A stretch of 64,000 nucleotides of DNA from Euphorbia lathyris (GCF_963576675.1 NC_088918.1:69489501-69553500); one strand, 5' to 3'. Numbered from the stretch's first letter, positions 35,477 to 46,859 are shown. The notes: generated by a model from the letters alone, not told the origin. Numbers and translations: made by a program.

Positions 35477-36544
35477 TTGACCTTCCAGGGTTTTGGGGTG
35501 AATCGAAGGGAAAATGAAGTGGTAGGGAAACCAGTCTCAATGATGACTCAAAAACAAAAAGGTAAAGCATCAGGGAAGCATGGATATAGAAACAAAGAGA
35601 ACAGAGATCAGGGGCAGATTGTTCACACAAATAAATTTGGGAGTCTTATGCAGAATTCAATGGAAGTAGAATTGAGTGACCAGCTTCAGCCTGAGGGGAT
35701 GTCTAGCGGAGAAGCTGCAAACCAACTATCAGGTAGAGGGAAAAGGATACGAATTGAGCAAGAGCCAAGAACAGTGCTAAAGGAGTTGGAAACAAACATG
35801 AGCTTGGGAATGCATTTGTCGAAAGGGAATGACCGACTGTTACAAAAACTGAGGGACAAATCGGCTTCACAGAGTAAGCTGCGACTGAGGAACACGGAGG
35901 TCCAAGACCCGAGTCTGAATCAATTGTGATTAGCGGTTGCAGGTTCTTTCCCTTCCAAATCCTTGTTATGAAGATTATTACTTGGAATAGTTTTGGTGCC
36001 GGTGGCACCGCTTTTCAGCGATCTCTAAGATTTATGGTTAAGACTCATAAGCCGTCGATTGTTTGCTTACTTGAGACCCGTATCCCGGGTACCAGGGCGG
36101 CGGCTATTGGCAAGCAGATTGGTCTTTCGAGTTGTGAACTTGTCGAGGCAGATGGGTTCAGTGGGGGTGTGTGGTTATTCTGGGATGATACTAAGATAAA
36201 GATTTCAGTGAGGGTTAGAAACGCTCAGTTCATTCATTGTCAAGTTACAATGGTAGGAGGTGAGTGGCATAACACAGAGTTTGAGTTTACTGCAGTGTAC
36301 GTGAGACCGCAGATGGCTCAAAAGCGCAAGTTTTTTGCAGATATGGAAGAGCTTTGGGAAAGTGTGGATAGCCCCTGGTTGATATGTGGGGACTTTAACT
36401 GCATTAAAGAGAATAGCGAGAAGCAATGGGGGGCTACTCGAACTCTTGATAGATGTGGTTCGTTCTCGAACTGGATTAACCATCTAGAGTTAGTGGATCT
36501 GGGCTACGTGGGGCCCAAGTTCACTTGGTACAGAGGCTCGTCGC
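35477..36544 (+). pseudogene. LINE ORF1 C-terminus and ORF2 endonuclease, cut by LTR insertion
   Basis: 35477-35929 is a hydrophilic ORF in the position of a LINE ORF1 C-terminus. ORF2 starts at ATG 35968 ('MKIITWNSFGAGGTAFQ') and gives an apurinic-type endonuclease domain: 'SIVCLLETRIPG' with the catalytic Glu, 'GGVWLFWDD', 'TAVYVRP', 'WLICGDFNCI' and 'VDLGYVGPKFTWYRG'. The endonuclease would nick target DNA to prime reverse transcription. The frame runs into the LTR at 36545, so reverse transcriptase is lost. No other half is found downstream, because the inserted element is itself truncated at about 43378. The start of ORF1 is not seen. Confidence 0.85.
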
Positions 36545-38077
36545 TGATGCGCCCTCACCTAACTCGAGATGAGAACTCACTAAGGGATAAGTGTACCCCG
36601 TCGTTATCAAGTAATAAATTTCTGGTTTAAGTCCAGGTTATCGTCCACAGGATTTATTTCTGCAAGTACCGAGCTACTCGATCTCGGATGTTATCTAGGC
36701 TTAGGGGGTTTTGAGTTTGTTTGTTTTAATTAATCTACTCCTAGGTTGAATTATGCTAATCCTAGCTAAGTTATCTAATTCTAACTAAGTTATTCTACGC
36801 CTAACTAAGTTACTCTACCCCTAATTGATCTTTCATTAATGAAACTATTCGAAGGAACATGGTATGAACGATAATAATAAAGATAGATTATCAAGTCTTT
36901 TGAATAAAAACCTAATCTGAGTCACTTTTATTCAAGGCGATTAACCCTACTTACCCTCTTGAGGTTCCTAGCGCGTGATTCCCTAAGGCCGAAACTAGGT
37001 CTAAGGCTCAGTAAATTGGCGCTTAATCAACTAAGAGGTCGTCAATCTCATAGGCTCTGACTAGGTCAGATTCAGCTCGTAATATGTGCCTACTAGATTT
37101 TGGGGCTTTTGAATGAGTTAAACCAATTGAATAAAGCGTAAGACAGAGATTAGACAAATAATCATAGAACAAAACAAGAGCTAAATTATTATTAAAGGCG
37201 AAGATAATTGTCACAAGATACAATAAGTCAAGTTCGGCAACTGTATCAAAGAGTACAAACATGGAAAGATAAAAGGAGATACAAAAATCCCTTTCAGGGA
37301 ACCTGTTTACTCTGCAGCCGGCGACTTGATCTTAAGGACGGACCTTGATAATTCCTCGAGAAAAAGCTTTGAAGGAGCTTCAATGGAGGTTGAGGAAGAT
37401 GGAGAGGATGGAGATGAATTACAAGGGGAAAGCTAAAATAATTTACAAAAACGAAAGATATCTAAATTACAATGGAAAAATCCTATTTATAGACGCGGCT
37501 CGGGCCTTGTTTTGACATATTTTCGTGTCCTTATTGGTGTAGGAAGACGTGGGGCCAATCGTGGCTTCGTGGGGGCGGAATTGGTCTTTTTGACCAATTC
37601 CCGCAAGGCTTCTCGCCGAGCAGGGCGAGCTGCTCGGTGAGCAGAAATGGCCCACGGGGCCGTGCTCATCGAGCGTTTTCGCTCGGAATGCTCCCGAAGC
37701 ATGCCGAACAACCTCGATGTCCTTTTTCGCCCGAATTTACACCTGCGCACGTATAAAAACTCCAGATAACATTAGTCCAAAAGCTAAATTGATCCGTCAA
37801 TCGCTTATTTTGAGCAAACGCTTCGTTTGGTGCGACTTTTGACGGACCAATTAGCTCCAAAAGATAACGGAATTATACTACGCATGCTATTTTGGCCGTA
37901 TTTGCCTAAATTGATCACAAAACGAGCCTAAACGACGAAAAGTGAATAGAACGTTTCCAATTTCTAACTAACTCACACAAAAGCATTTAAATGCGAGAAT
38001 TGCTCGCTTATTAGCTAAATAACCCTAAAACCCGTCCTAAAACCGTACCCAAAGATAGGGGTTTTTGACCCCTATCA
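36545..38077 (-). repeat. 3' LTR of copy II
   Basis: Begins, on the minus strand, TGATAGGGGTCAAAAACCCC at 38077 and ends GGGCGCATCA at 36545. The U3 palindrome array is much reduced compared with copy I (about 37600-37690). Shares atttaaatgcttttgtgtga with the LTR at 62314, so these two form one subgroup. Confidence 0.9.
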
Positions 38078-39640
38078 AACCTCCTCGCACTTAAAACTTT
38101 ACTTGTCCCCAAGTAAACTAAAAACTAAACCCGCCATCACAAGCAAGCTAGAAAACCTCCCGGTTTGACTAGGTGCTTGACACAATTTCGAGCATCAGTA
38201 ATTACATGCATTCGGAAATACAAAGTAGAGACACGATATCCAAAAGCCGCATTTCAATTATCATGGGTCATAGTTTTAAGCAAATGGACACATGTTCAAT
38301 TAAACGAGTTTAAGGGGATCGCTAAGTAAAACACCTCACCATAGGTAGTTCACTCATTTCACACAATTTTGGTGGCTAAAGTGTTTACTCTCGGCTTATG
38401 TTCTTGCTTAGGATCACGTTGATTTTGCATGTTCATCCGCGTTCCTCTACTATGCTATATGATTCCGATGATATCAAAAACAGCCTCTAATCGGGGTTGT
38501 AATGTGGTTAGAGGGTTAAAGGTACAACAAGGGTTATTAGTTCTAGCGCTACAAAAACAAAGTTTAAATGGCTTTAGCAAATATAAAGTGACTGAGCTTT
38601 TATTCATCCCTTATTATTTTCTTTTTGGGATGTTTTCTTCGAGACGTTTTTTTTTATTTTTCTAAGAACTGGGGAATGGAGTTCTTCCCTTTTGCTCGTC
38701 TCTTTTCTTTTCTTTTTTTTCCTTTTTCTGTTTTTCTCTTTTTTGATTTTTTTTTTGGATAGTGATGCTCATTCACTTCTTAGCCTTTTGGCTTGCTACT
38801 GTAATGCCATAAACAAAGATAAAGCGCTAGAAAACAAAGGCTCTAATTGAGCTTTGCAAAATAAATTGGGTTAAATAGCAAACCAAGTTGTGGTTTGCAA
38901 AAACAGGTTAGAACGAAAGAAAAATCTATAAACTACAAAGATGTAGGCTCAAAGGGGCTTCCTAGAGTGGATGAAAAAGAAAAAAAATAAGGTAAAGAAA
39001 AGGGTTAATTCTAATGAGGTTGATTCATCGTTTATCATCTCAAATCATTGCATGTAGGTTCAACACAGTATTAGGTGCAAAATCTGTAATCTTTCCACAA
39101 GTCAAAGCATTCACACAAAAATGTTAAGAAAAAGAGCTTTTTGATGTTCGCTCTTAGGCTCAAATTCAACTCACAATTCTTTGGGTTTCAATTTTGTGTT
39201 TACTAGTTTTCCCCAAACTCAAGTTCAACATCACATGCCTTCAATTCTTAAGTTATCTACCTAAGTAATGATTTTAGCATTTCTTCAAAAGTAGGGTCTA
39301 AATGCAAACTTTAGCTCATGCTTTTATAGATACAAGGATTGTGTCCTACACCTAAACTAGTTGTCATGCAATCTTAGATTCGGTTCTCAGCCCTCAAGGA
39401 CAAATAACGAAGTTTAGATTCGAAGGAGGTTCACGGTTTTAGGTCCTAAACATGCAAAACCTAAATAAAACCCGAAAACGCTAAACTAAACTAGACACGA
39501 CGCAACAAAAATTAAAAATTTATACAATTTTTGTAAGTTTGTCTACCCCTCCTCCTCACACTAAAAATATGCAATAAGTTCCAACATTGCATCACAAATC
39601 ATGAAGTACGAGTGTAAAGAGTTAGGGTGGAGAAGACAAC
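38078..39640 (-). other. Polypurine tract and non-coding 3' internal region of copy II
   Basis: Mirror of 6832-8381: polypurine tract at 38090-38078, a T-rich run around 38640-38760, no supported ORF. Confidence 0.75.
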
Positions 39641-40834
39641 TTACTGATCGGCCGGGGGGTATGGCCAAGGCATGTTGTAGCGGTCGCAGTAATCTGCCGC
39701 TACGTATTCAAGACCCGAAAGCCTTCGGTCCATATTCTGCTCAAAGTTGGTGAACCGTTGGTCCATCTGTTGAACAGTGTTAAAGGTCCGTAGGTTAAGA
39801 TCTCGCATCTCTGCCATCATGGTGTTGATGGCTTGGAAATGGGCCTCCGTCCCCGGCGCTTGGTGTTCCCTTTGGTCTCCTGCTGTCGCAGGTTCTTCTT
39901 CCTCAGGTCCCTCGTCCCTATGCTGTTGTGGAACTCGTGCTCTTTTCCTCCCCCCTCTGCTAGAGCTTGCTCCTTCGGTTGGGTTCTTGTTTAAGACTTC
40001 ATGAAAAGTAGATTTCCCCAAAAACTTGGAGTTAAGCAAAGTAGGGTAAATCGCAATTTCGGGATTGTCCAAATTTTTGAATTGGCTCTCAAGTAGGTTG
40101 GTAACTAAGTGCCCAAGACCTAGGGAACCACGTTTCCTACTCGTTTGGCTTGAGAAGCCTTCAAATATGGTCTTAACATTATTCACGTGTTTGTGGTTGG
40201 CCACACACCATAGTATGAGCAATTCTGTCTTTGAGACTTTATTGCTCTCGTTTTTGCCCAACAAGTTGTGGGCCACAAATTTGTGAACAAGATTGAGAAG
40301 TGGGTCTCGGAGAGCGACTGGGCTAGCAGTCTGGGAGTCAAAGTCCGATATGCCTGTTAATTGTTCCCAAGCCATATCTTTTGTTAGAGGTTTCTCAAAA
40401 TCTGAAATCGCCTTTGGGTCGTTATAGACTCCCATTAGGGCTGCTAGTGTGGTACCATCGAGACGGTAAGGTTTACCGTTTAGTCTAAAAGAATGCTTCC
40501 CACCGTCCAAGGGTAGCTCTTTTTTCCAAGTGGTCAAGAATTCCATAGTAAAGTTGTGATAAACTGGAGTCTGTTTCGTGGCTAGTCTATACCAGCCGTG
40601 GAATTTGAGGATTTCATTGAAATTCTTCTTTAAGCCTATACTCGATAAATAAGTTTGATCAACAACTATGTGTGTAGCAAGATCTTGCTTGGAAAATCTA
40701 TCGTACAATATCCCCTCACGTTCATCAATAAGACCAAAGGGTGGATCATACTTAGCTTGGAGGCTTTCGTCGAACTCGACCTCAGATTCGGCTTCATTCT
40801 CGACGACGACCTTGGCTTTGCCTTTCCTACCCAT
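39641..40834 (-). CDS. ORF2 protein of the pol-less Athila-like element (intact)
   Basis: A 397-aa protein from ATG 40834 ('MGRKGKAKVVVENEAESE'); the frame is open further upstream, but copy I supports this start. Residues about 30-240 form a globular region resembling plant retrotransposon ORF-1 / 'putative plant transposon protein' domains: 'LKFHGWYRLA', 'FTMEFLTTWKKEL', 'FRLNGKPYRLDGTTLAALMG', 'LVHKFVAHNLLGKNESNK', 'LILWCVANHKHV'. Residues about 280-330 are basic then acidic and disordered. The C-terminus (about 335-397) is predicted coiled coil, ending 'NMPWPYPPADQ'. No enzyme motif, signal peptide or membrane segment is evident. It may be a nucleic-acid-binding or particle-associated factor; the role is unknown. 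Intactness next to an intact gag argues that it matters to the element. Confidence 0.85.
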   Translation of the reverse strand: MGRKGKAKVVVENEAESEVEFDESLQAKYDPPFGLIDEREGILYDRFSKQDLATHIVVDQTYLSSIGLKKNFNEILKFHGWYRLATKQTPVYHNFTMEFLTTWKKELPLDGGKHSFRLNGKPYRLDGTTLAALMGVYNDPKAISDFEKPLTKDMAWEQLTGISDFDSQTASPVALRDPLLNLVHKFVAHNLLGKNESNKVSKTELLILWCVANHKHVNNVKTIFEGFSSQTSRKRGSLGLGHLVTNLLESQFKNLDNPEIAIYPTLLNSKFLGKSTFHEVLNKNPTEGASSSRGGRKRARVPQQHRDEGPEEEEPATAGDQREHQAPGTEAHFQAINTMMAEMRDLNLRTFNTVQQMDQRFTNFEQNMDRRLSGLEYVAADYCDRYNMPWPYPPADQ

Positions 40835-41875
40835 AGTTCTTGAGGAATAGACCAAAAATGGAAAAGTTAGGACATATTTACAATTTTTAACATAAACCCC
40901 CAAATAAACCATTCATAGGCATAAACCATAGCTTTAGGGACTTTAGGGACTAAAACCATAAGTGTTTGGTCCCTAAGTGTTTTACCCGTAATCCACAAAT
41001 TCGTGCAAAATTGGACATACCCAATGACTAAAACATGGTAAGAATGCAATTCATAACTCTATTGACAAGTTTCTAACTATAATTTGAATAGTTGAACTTT
41101 GAGCTAAAATGGGGATTTTTGCCCAAATTGAGCAATTTCTCCAAATATTCACAAATTGAGAATAGAAATCACACCTAAACTATAAATTAATCATTATGTC
41201 AACCTAAATTGCAAGGAAATCAAGAATTAGAAAGCAAACAAGAAATTAATTTGAGAAAAGAGAGAGAAACCTAAAACTTAGGTTTTTCTTAAATCTCAAA
41301 AATTGTCACCCTAAGCTGAAATCTAAGCCTAGAAACATGTCAGAAATCAAAAATAGGTAATGATTCATACCTTATATCTTGAATTCGGGTCAGAATGGTG
41401 GATTTGGGGGATTAGGTTTTTGAAGAAGCAAAAGGAGAAGGAGAGGGGAAGAAAGAAAGAATGGAATAAAAGAAAGAAGAGAGAAGGGAAGAAGAAGGTG
41501 GGGAAGGTGATGATGAGTCACCCCCCTCTTTTTCTTATTCTTTTCTCTTTTCTTTTTTCTTTTATTTATTCTTCCTTCTTTCTCTTTTTTTTTGTTCGGG
41601 ATCTTTAAAATCCCGAACAGCCCGTGTCGGCCGAGCCGGCTGACTCGGTCGACCAGCCCGGCGGGCTGGGCATTGCCTAACTCGCCCGGGTTGGGCGAAA
41701 TTCGTTTTTTTTTTTAGAGTGCGGGGGAACAAAGTTTGACAGCGTAAATAAACAAACGAGATTAAAATTCAATTAACAATAAAAGAAAATAAAAACAGAA
41801 AGAAAAGGGAATGCATAATCAAATTGTTCAAACTTTGAATTAAAAATCGAGGAGAACCCGATTTCTCCCCCTTAC
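40835..41875 (-). other. Non-coding spacer between gag and ORF2, copy II
   Basis: Counterpart of 4761-5629. It holds an A/G-rich tract at 41430-41510 and a GC-rich patch at 41610-41690 (cccgtgtcggccgagccggc and following) that is absent from copy I. No ORF supported. Confidence 0.6.
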
Positions 41876-43333
41876 TCAATCCTTTCTCAGGATCTTTGGA
41901 TTCTTCTCCGTTGTGCTTGGGAGAGAACCCTGTGGCCTTTCCTGCCTGTCCCTATTGATCTGAGCCACCTGATTGCTCAAATCCTTGCAGAAGGCTTCGT
42001 TGTTGGCAAGCCTAGCCGAGATCTCCTTCAAAAGAGTGATCACCTCGTCAGATTCTTTAGGTGGCTGCATTGGCCCTTGGTTCTGCTGTTGGTATGGGGG
42101 CATGCCAAGCCCCTGCTCTCTATGCTTTTGAACAAAACCGCTAGGAGGTCGAAGCACATTCTGATTTGAATTCCCGTAAGAGAGGTTCGGGTGCTGAGGC
42201 CTCCTGTAGTTGCCATTGTTGTTGTTGTTGTAGGAGTTGTAGTTGTTGGGGTTGGAGTTGTTATAGTTCTGATTGTATCTCGGCTGCCCCCCAACATAGT
42301 TGACCATCTCCACCCCATCTCCAGCGAAAGGGCTACCTGCTTGACAATCCTTTCCATTGTGGTCGCCGCCACAGTGCACGCAGGTGGGAGGTCGGCTGAG
42401 CGTAGCCAATAGTACGTCCATCTTCCTACTCAAATCCGCAACAACTGGATTTTGTTCCTGTTCTTCCACAGCAAATACCCGCTGCCTTGTGGGGCCGGCG
42501 AGCTTCTGTTCTTGCCACTGCACGCTCTTTCGGGCCAGCTCGTTAATCATGTCATATGCCTCTGTTGCTGTCTTCCTAAACAAATCTCCACCCGCTGCGG
42601 AGTCTACAATGGCTCTGTTGGTGGGTGTTAGTCCGTGATAGAAGACGCTTACTAACTGATGCTTGGGTATGTCATGATGAGGGCACATGCGCAGCATTTT
42701 TCTGAATCGAGTCCAAGATGTGTGGAGCGCCTCATGCTCGGGTTGGTGGAAGGATGTGATCTCACCCTTGAGCATTGCTGTCTTCGAGGGAGGGAAGTAG
42801 TAGGACAAGAATTCCTTCTCCAACCCTGCCCATGTCGTGATTGAACCGGGCTCCAGTGTTCTCAGCCATTCCAAAGCTTGCCCAGTCAGAGAGAACGGGA
42901 ACAGTTTCAGTCTAGCAGCATCTTGGGGGACCCCATTGGTCCTTGCGGTGTCTGCGCACATTAGGAAGCGATCCAGATGATCATTCGGGCTCTCATGTGC
43001 TTCTCCTCCAAACAGTCCGGTCTGTTGGATCAAGTGAATTATACCAGACATGATTTCGTATGTATTCGCCGGAATGTTTGGAGCAGCAATGCCGGACAGG
43101 TGCTGGTGTCGGTGCGGTGCCAGGATCTCGCTCATCAGACGAGTGTCATTTTCTGGTCTGGTGTTCTCAGCATCCCGCTCATTGTTCCGTTCATTGTCAG
43201 TCATCTTGATAGGCTTGATAGGCTCGATAATCTCGTCTTGCTTCATCTTTCCGATCTGTTTTCTCCTGCGAAGAGTACGTTCAAGTTCAGGGTTAAGAGG
43301 GACAACCGGTATTTTCGCTGATCTCGTAGGCAT
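41876..43333 (-). CDS. gag: Athila-like Gag protein (intact)
   Basis: A 485-aa Gag starting 'MPTRSAKIPVVPLN' at 43333. A basic N-terminus is followed by the capsid-type retrotransposon gag domain (about 95-260) with 'DHLDRFLMCADTARTNG', 'LFPFSLTGQALEWLRTLEPG' and 'DIPKHQLVSVFYHGL'. Next comes a helix leading to a zinc knuckle, CVHCGGDHNGKDC, with spacing C-x2-C-x3-H-x4-C, usual in this Athila group and one residue shorter than the classic CCHC. An Asn/Tyr-rich linker and a C-terminal helical region ('LLKEISARLANNEAFCKDL') follow. It ends in a stop codon rather than running into protease. It would assemble particles and package element RNA. Pol would have to come from another element. Confidence 0.93.
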   Translation of the reverse strand: MPTRSAKIPVVPLNPELERTLRRRKQIGKMKQDEIIEPIKPIKMTDNERNNERDAENTRPENDTRLMSEILAPHRHQHLSGIAAPNIPANTYEIMSGIIHLIQQTGLFGGEAHESPNDHLDRFLMCADTARTNGVPQDAARLKLFPFSLTGQALEWLRTLEPGSITTWAGLEKEFLSYYFPPSKTAMLKGEITSFHQPEHEALHTSWTRFRKMLRMCPHHDIPKHQLVSVFYHGLTPTNRAIVDSAAGGDLFRKTATEAYDMINELARKSVQWQEQKLAGPTRQRVFAVEEQEQNPVVADLSRKMDVLLATLSRPPTCVHCGGDHNGKDCQAGSPFAGDGVEMVNYVGGQPRYNQNYNNSNPNNYNSYNNNNNGNYRRPQHPNLSYGNSNQNVLRPPSGFVQKHREQGLGMPPYQQQNQGPMQPPKESDEVITLLKEISARLANNEAFCKDLSNQVAQINRDRQERPQGSLPSTTEKNPKILRKD

Positions 43334-43378
43334 ACGCTGAGAAGAGATAAATACAGAAATAAATGAAAGCTGAATTTC

Positions 43379-45345
43379 CAGATTTATTCAAACACCGTAA
43401 ATTAGATCTATTCTATCGTTTTGGATCTCCGAGCTACCCAAATTGGATCATAGCCTATAACGGAGACTCCTAAAACGACGTTTTTATTTTAAAACGTTAT
43501 TTTGAAATACTTTTAAAACTTATAATTACAACGTTTTTAATTCCCGAACTACCCTTAAATCGGATCACGGTTCGTGTTGGGATATTAAAACGAGGTTTTT
43601 ATTTCAAAACAAAACCGAACGTTTATTTAACATGCGACGAAAATTAAATAAATACGGAATAATAAATAAAACGTGATAAATAAATAACTAAATAAATAAA
43701 AAAACTATAACATAAAAATAAATAAATAAGGAAGAATAAATTAAATTCAAATAAAATAAAACGAGTCTAGTCCTCATATAATACCTTAAGATCGGTATCT
43801 GACAGTTGAAGTCGGTTGATTCCACGAATTGTGATTTTTCGGTATTTTTTGTGTTTTTGATAAAATATTCAACTTTAGAAAATTTGGATTTTTTTAGGAA
43901 AAAAAAATATTTTTCCCAAAAAATTGACTTTCTCTCTCTAAAAATGTCTAGAGTGAGAAAGCTCCAAAAATTCCCCCTCCTCTTAAATGCATGGGGATCC
44001 GTGCCTTATATAGGCACGGATCCCGGAATCTTTGGGCGACGCCCGGCTAAAGTTGGGCGTCGCCCAAAGTAGGTTGGGCGTTCGCCCAACATGCGTTGGG
44101 CGTTCGCCCAACGTCGTTGGGCGCTCGCCCAGAGGCTACCGGGCGTGCGCGCCCAGCGGCCGTCGGGCGTGCGCCCCGCGCTGTCGGGCGCACGCGCCCA
44201 ACGGACGTCAAGCGTGCGCCCCGCGCTGCCGGGCGCACGTCCAACTGTCGTCGGACACGCATCGGCTGCCGCTAGGCGTTCGCACCTCGTCGCTGAGCAC
44301 TCGCGAGCCGTCCACTCGGCGATAGCGACTCCTACTGACCTCTCGTTTTTATTTTATTTTTTTTGCGTTAAAACTCCCGGCACCAACCGCTTCAACCGTC
44401 TTGTTTCAGGTTTTCGTCACAGGTCCTCCGACTCGGTGTCTACACCTGCGTGTCCTGCCTTTCTACTATCTATTGTAATTTCTCCTCTCATCTGATTCCC
44501 TTCAATTCAATTGAAGTTTTCTTATAGTAGTATTGAAATTAATATGTAATTTCAAGGCGCCATGGAGAAGACGGAGGACCTAAAGAGAAATATGTAATAG
44601 TTAGTATTTCCTTAGGTTTGCCCTTTTATTCCGTCTCTGGCTCGACGGAATAATTTAGATGATATGTCCATAACGCCAATGTATGTGAATGTATATGTGT
44701 CTGATGTATGCTAAAGCAAATCAAGACTAAGTTAGATTATGAGACTTAAATAAAATCCCTCGTTAAAAAGTTAAGTAAATAAGCAAGTTATTAAAATCGG
44801 TTGCCCCTGCCTAATATTATAATTCAGCCGGCAGTACTGGGGGCCTTTGGGTTGTTGAGCAAACTCAAGCTCGGGGTCTTATGGTAACACCTGAATTATC
44901 GAAAGTCATTCTTTCATGAATATGGGGTAATACTTAAATTAGATTATGATAATTGGATGAGCAAACTCATGTTGTCATAAACTAATGGGCAATATGGTTG
45001 GGATTAATATGAATAGCATATTAGTTACTAATGTGGTTAGTAACCCAATAACCTAGGAGTCACATTCAAGATGTGATTGATTACATGAATCTACCTAACA
45101 AATGAGACTAGCTTGTTGAGCAAACTCAAGGCGAAATCTCAGGAGTTAGGATCCTAGCTCACTAAAGGATTTGTGAAATTCTTCGAATTAATATGGAGGG
45201 CTATTAATTTGGCAAAATAGTGGGAGCAATCTGAAATAAATTAAAAGGCCTATAATTTTAGATTGTTATACTTTAAAGCAAATGAATGACATACGTTTAC
45301 TCTTTCTCACTCTCAGGTTTTGTTTAAACACACACTCTTAAAATC
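43379..45345 (+). other. LTR-like DNA upstream of a copia gag, no gene
   Basis: A T-rich region with a TATA-like tatataggcacgg at about 44017, a GC-rich tandem array (44028-44260), then a leader with several copies of gagcaaactca (near 44859, 44958, 45119). It probably includes the 5' LTR and leader of the copia element whose gag starts at 45346. I could not find an LTR boundary or a standard primer-binding site. Confidence 0.45.
44028..44260. repeat. GC-rich array of GGGCGNNCGCCCAAC-type palindromes
   Basis: Repeats of about 23-25 bp around gggcgttcgcccaac, later degenerating to gggcgtgcgcgccc. It stands out sharply from the AT-rich surroundings. ORFs through it are compositional artefacts. 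Confidence 0.8.
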
Positions 45346-45814
45346 ATGACTAAAACCAATATGCAAAACATTCTTACCGATAACAAACTGAATGGTTCAA
45401 ACTTCACCGACTGGTTTCGTAACCTCAAAATTGTTTTGAAGTTCAAGAAAATTGGGTATGTACTTGATACACCGATACCCCCTGTCCCTGAAGATGATGC
45501 TCCCATCGAGGAAATTGATGCTTATCAGAAGCACAAGGCTGATGACGATCATGCCGGATGCATCATACTTGCATCGATGACATCGGAATTACAAAGGCAA
45601 CATGAGGAGATGAATGCCAATTCCATCATCATGCACCTAAAGGAATTGTTTGGGAAACAAACCAGGTGCGAACGCTACGAGATATCCAAGCTGTTATATC
45701 GTTGCAGGATGCAAGAGGGCACATCAGTCATGACACATTGTGTCAAGATGATTGGCTACATTACCAAACTTTCTAGTATTGGATTTGCGATGGATAACGA
45801 ATTAAGTGTTGAGG
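45346..45814 (+). pseudogene. Ty1/copia gag N-terminal part
   Basis: Starts 'MTKTNMQNILTDNKLNGSNF' and contains the UBN2/copia-gag pattern: 'LNGSNFTDWFRNLKIVLK', 'ADDDHAGCIILASMTSELQ', 'LKELFGKQTRCERYEISK', 'CRMQEGTSVMTHCVKMIGYI'. The domain is the structural Gag of copia elements. The frame is good up to 'NELSVE' and then breaks into unrelated LINE sequence, so zinc knuckle and pol are missing. Upstream DNA is its probable leader/LTR. Confidence 0.85.
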
Positions 45815-46056
45815 AGGCATTGGGAAGTCACTGTAGTTCATCCCCTTCGGGAGGGTAGTAAAGCAGCAGATTGGTTGGCAAAATTCGCAGGATCGTTGAG
45901 CTTAGGCTATCACGAGTGTGATAATCCCCCTGCAGGCCTGATTGACTTACTTCATGCAGATAGTTCAGGCTCAGGGACTCTTAGGAGAACTCGAGTCTAA
46001 GTTTTTCCTTTTGTTTCTTGTTTTGGGGCCTAGCGCTCTTCCTACTTAGCAAAAAA
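45815..46056 (+). pseudogene. 5'-truncated LINE tail fused to copia gag
   Basis: The frame 'HWEVTVVHPLREGSKAADWL' followed by 'LAKFAGSLSLGYHECDNPP' matches the C-terminal part of a plant LINE RNase H domain. It ends at a stop after 'RRTRV', with a short 3' UTR and an A9 run at 46048-46056. It is a typical 5'-truncated LINE insertion; copia gag does not resume after the tail, so a deletion followed or accompanied it. Confidence 0.75.
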
Positions 46057-46852
46057 AAATTCGTAGGTTTGAAAAAATATTATAAATCAAATGTATAAAT
46101 TAAGAATTAAAAGTTGAAAATAATTTAAAATTTATTTATTTTTTAAATTGTTCGTCTGAGACTTTAATCTGGACACTAAGATGGTATTTGATAAAACTTA
46201 AAATTAAGTGCTTAATATTATAAATGATTAAAGTATTAAATGATACAAACGTTCAATAAATATTAAAAATAACTACTGAATTTAAAAATAATAGTTGATA
46301 ATGTTCAACTTAAAATTTTAAGTTAAATTTAATAGGTATAATTGTTATGAATAAATTAGTATAATTATTGTAACTCTTTATATTTTAATGTTGTAAATTT
46401 TTATTCATTAAGTTGGTAACTCTTTATCTCTTAATATTTGTAACTCTATAATTTATGTCCGTATCTAACTTTTATGTTCATAGAGAACAAGTAAAAAGAC
46501 AAGTGAAATACAAGTAATTTATGTTCGTATGTAGCTTATATGTCTATAAATATGGTTTCTTTCATATAACAGAGAACAAGTAAAAAGACAAGTGAAGTTA
46601 CCTCTATTGTTCTTATTATATTGCATATTATCTTCCTTATTTTATAGCAATAATTTTATTTTCTAATTTATAAATTTTTGACCTCAATTCATAAATCATA
46701 AATCCTTAAAAATATATATCTTAAACTCCTAATTCATAAACATAATTCTTAAACTATATATATATAAAAAAAACAATTATTTACTTAATTTGGTATTTTT
46801 AAAATTAGTATTTGATATAGTTGTAAATAACTTTTATGTGTAAATTTTTCTA
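46057..46852. other. AT-rich DNA, no gene
   Basis: The only structure seen is a direct repeat of about 25 bp (agagaacaagtaaaaagaca) at 46482 and 46571. Confidence 0.4.
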
Positions 46853-46859
46853 TCCCATT

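Larger units (their letters stand above)
36545..43378 (-). mobile_element. Pol-less Athila-like element, intact ORFs (copy II)
   Basis: Minus-strand order: leader fragment (about 43378-43334), gag, spacer, ORF2, 1.5-kb non-coding region, polypurine tract (38090-38078), 3' LTR (38077-36545). The 5' LTR and primer-binding site are missing; similarity to copy I stops about 45 bp upstream of gag. The element sits in a LINE endonuclease gene. Both genes are uninterrupted, unlike copy I, and as in copy I there is no trace of pol. It represents the coding capacity of the family. Confidence 0.9.

Noticed and set aside
42040..42412. ORFs rich in Thr or Val on both strands of gag
   Set aside because: Shadows of the Asn-rich gag codons in other frames.
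44032..44495. Arg/Ala-rich ORFs
   Set aside because: Translation of the GC-rich array in several frames; no conserved product.
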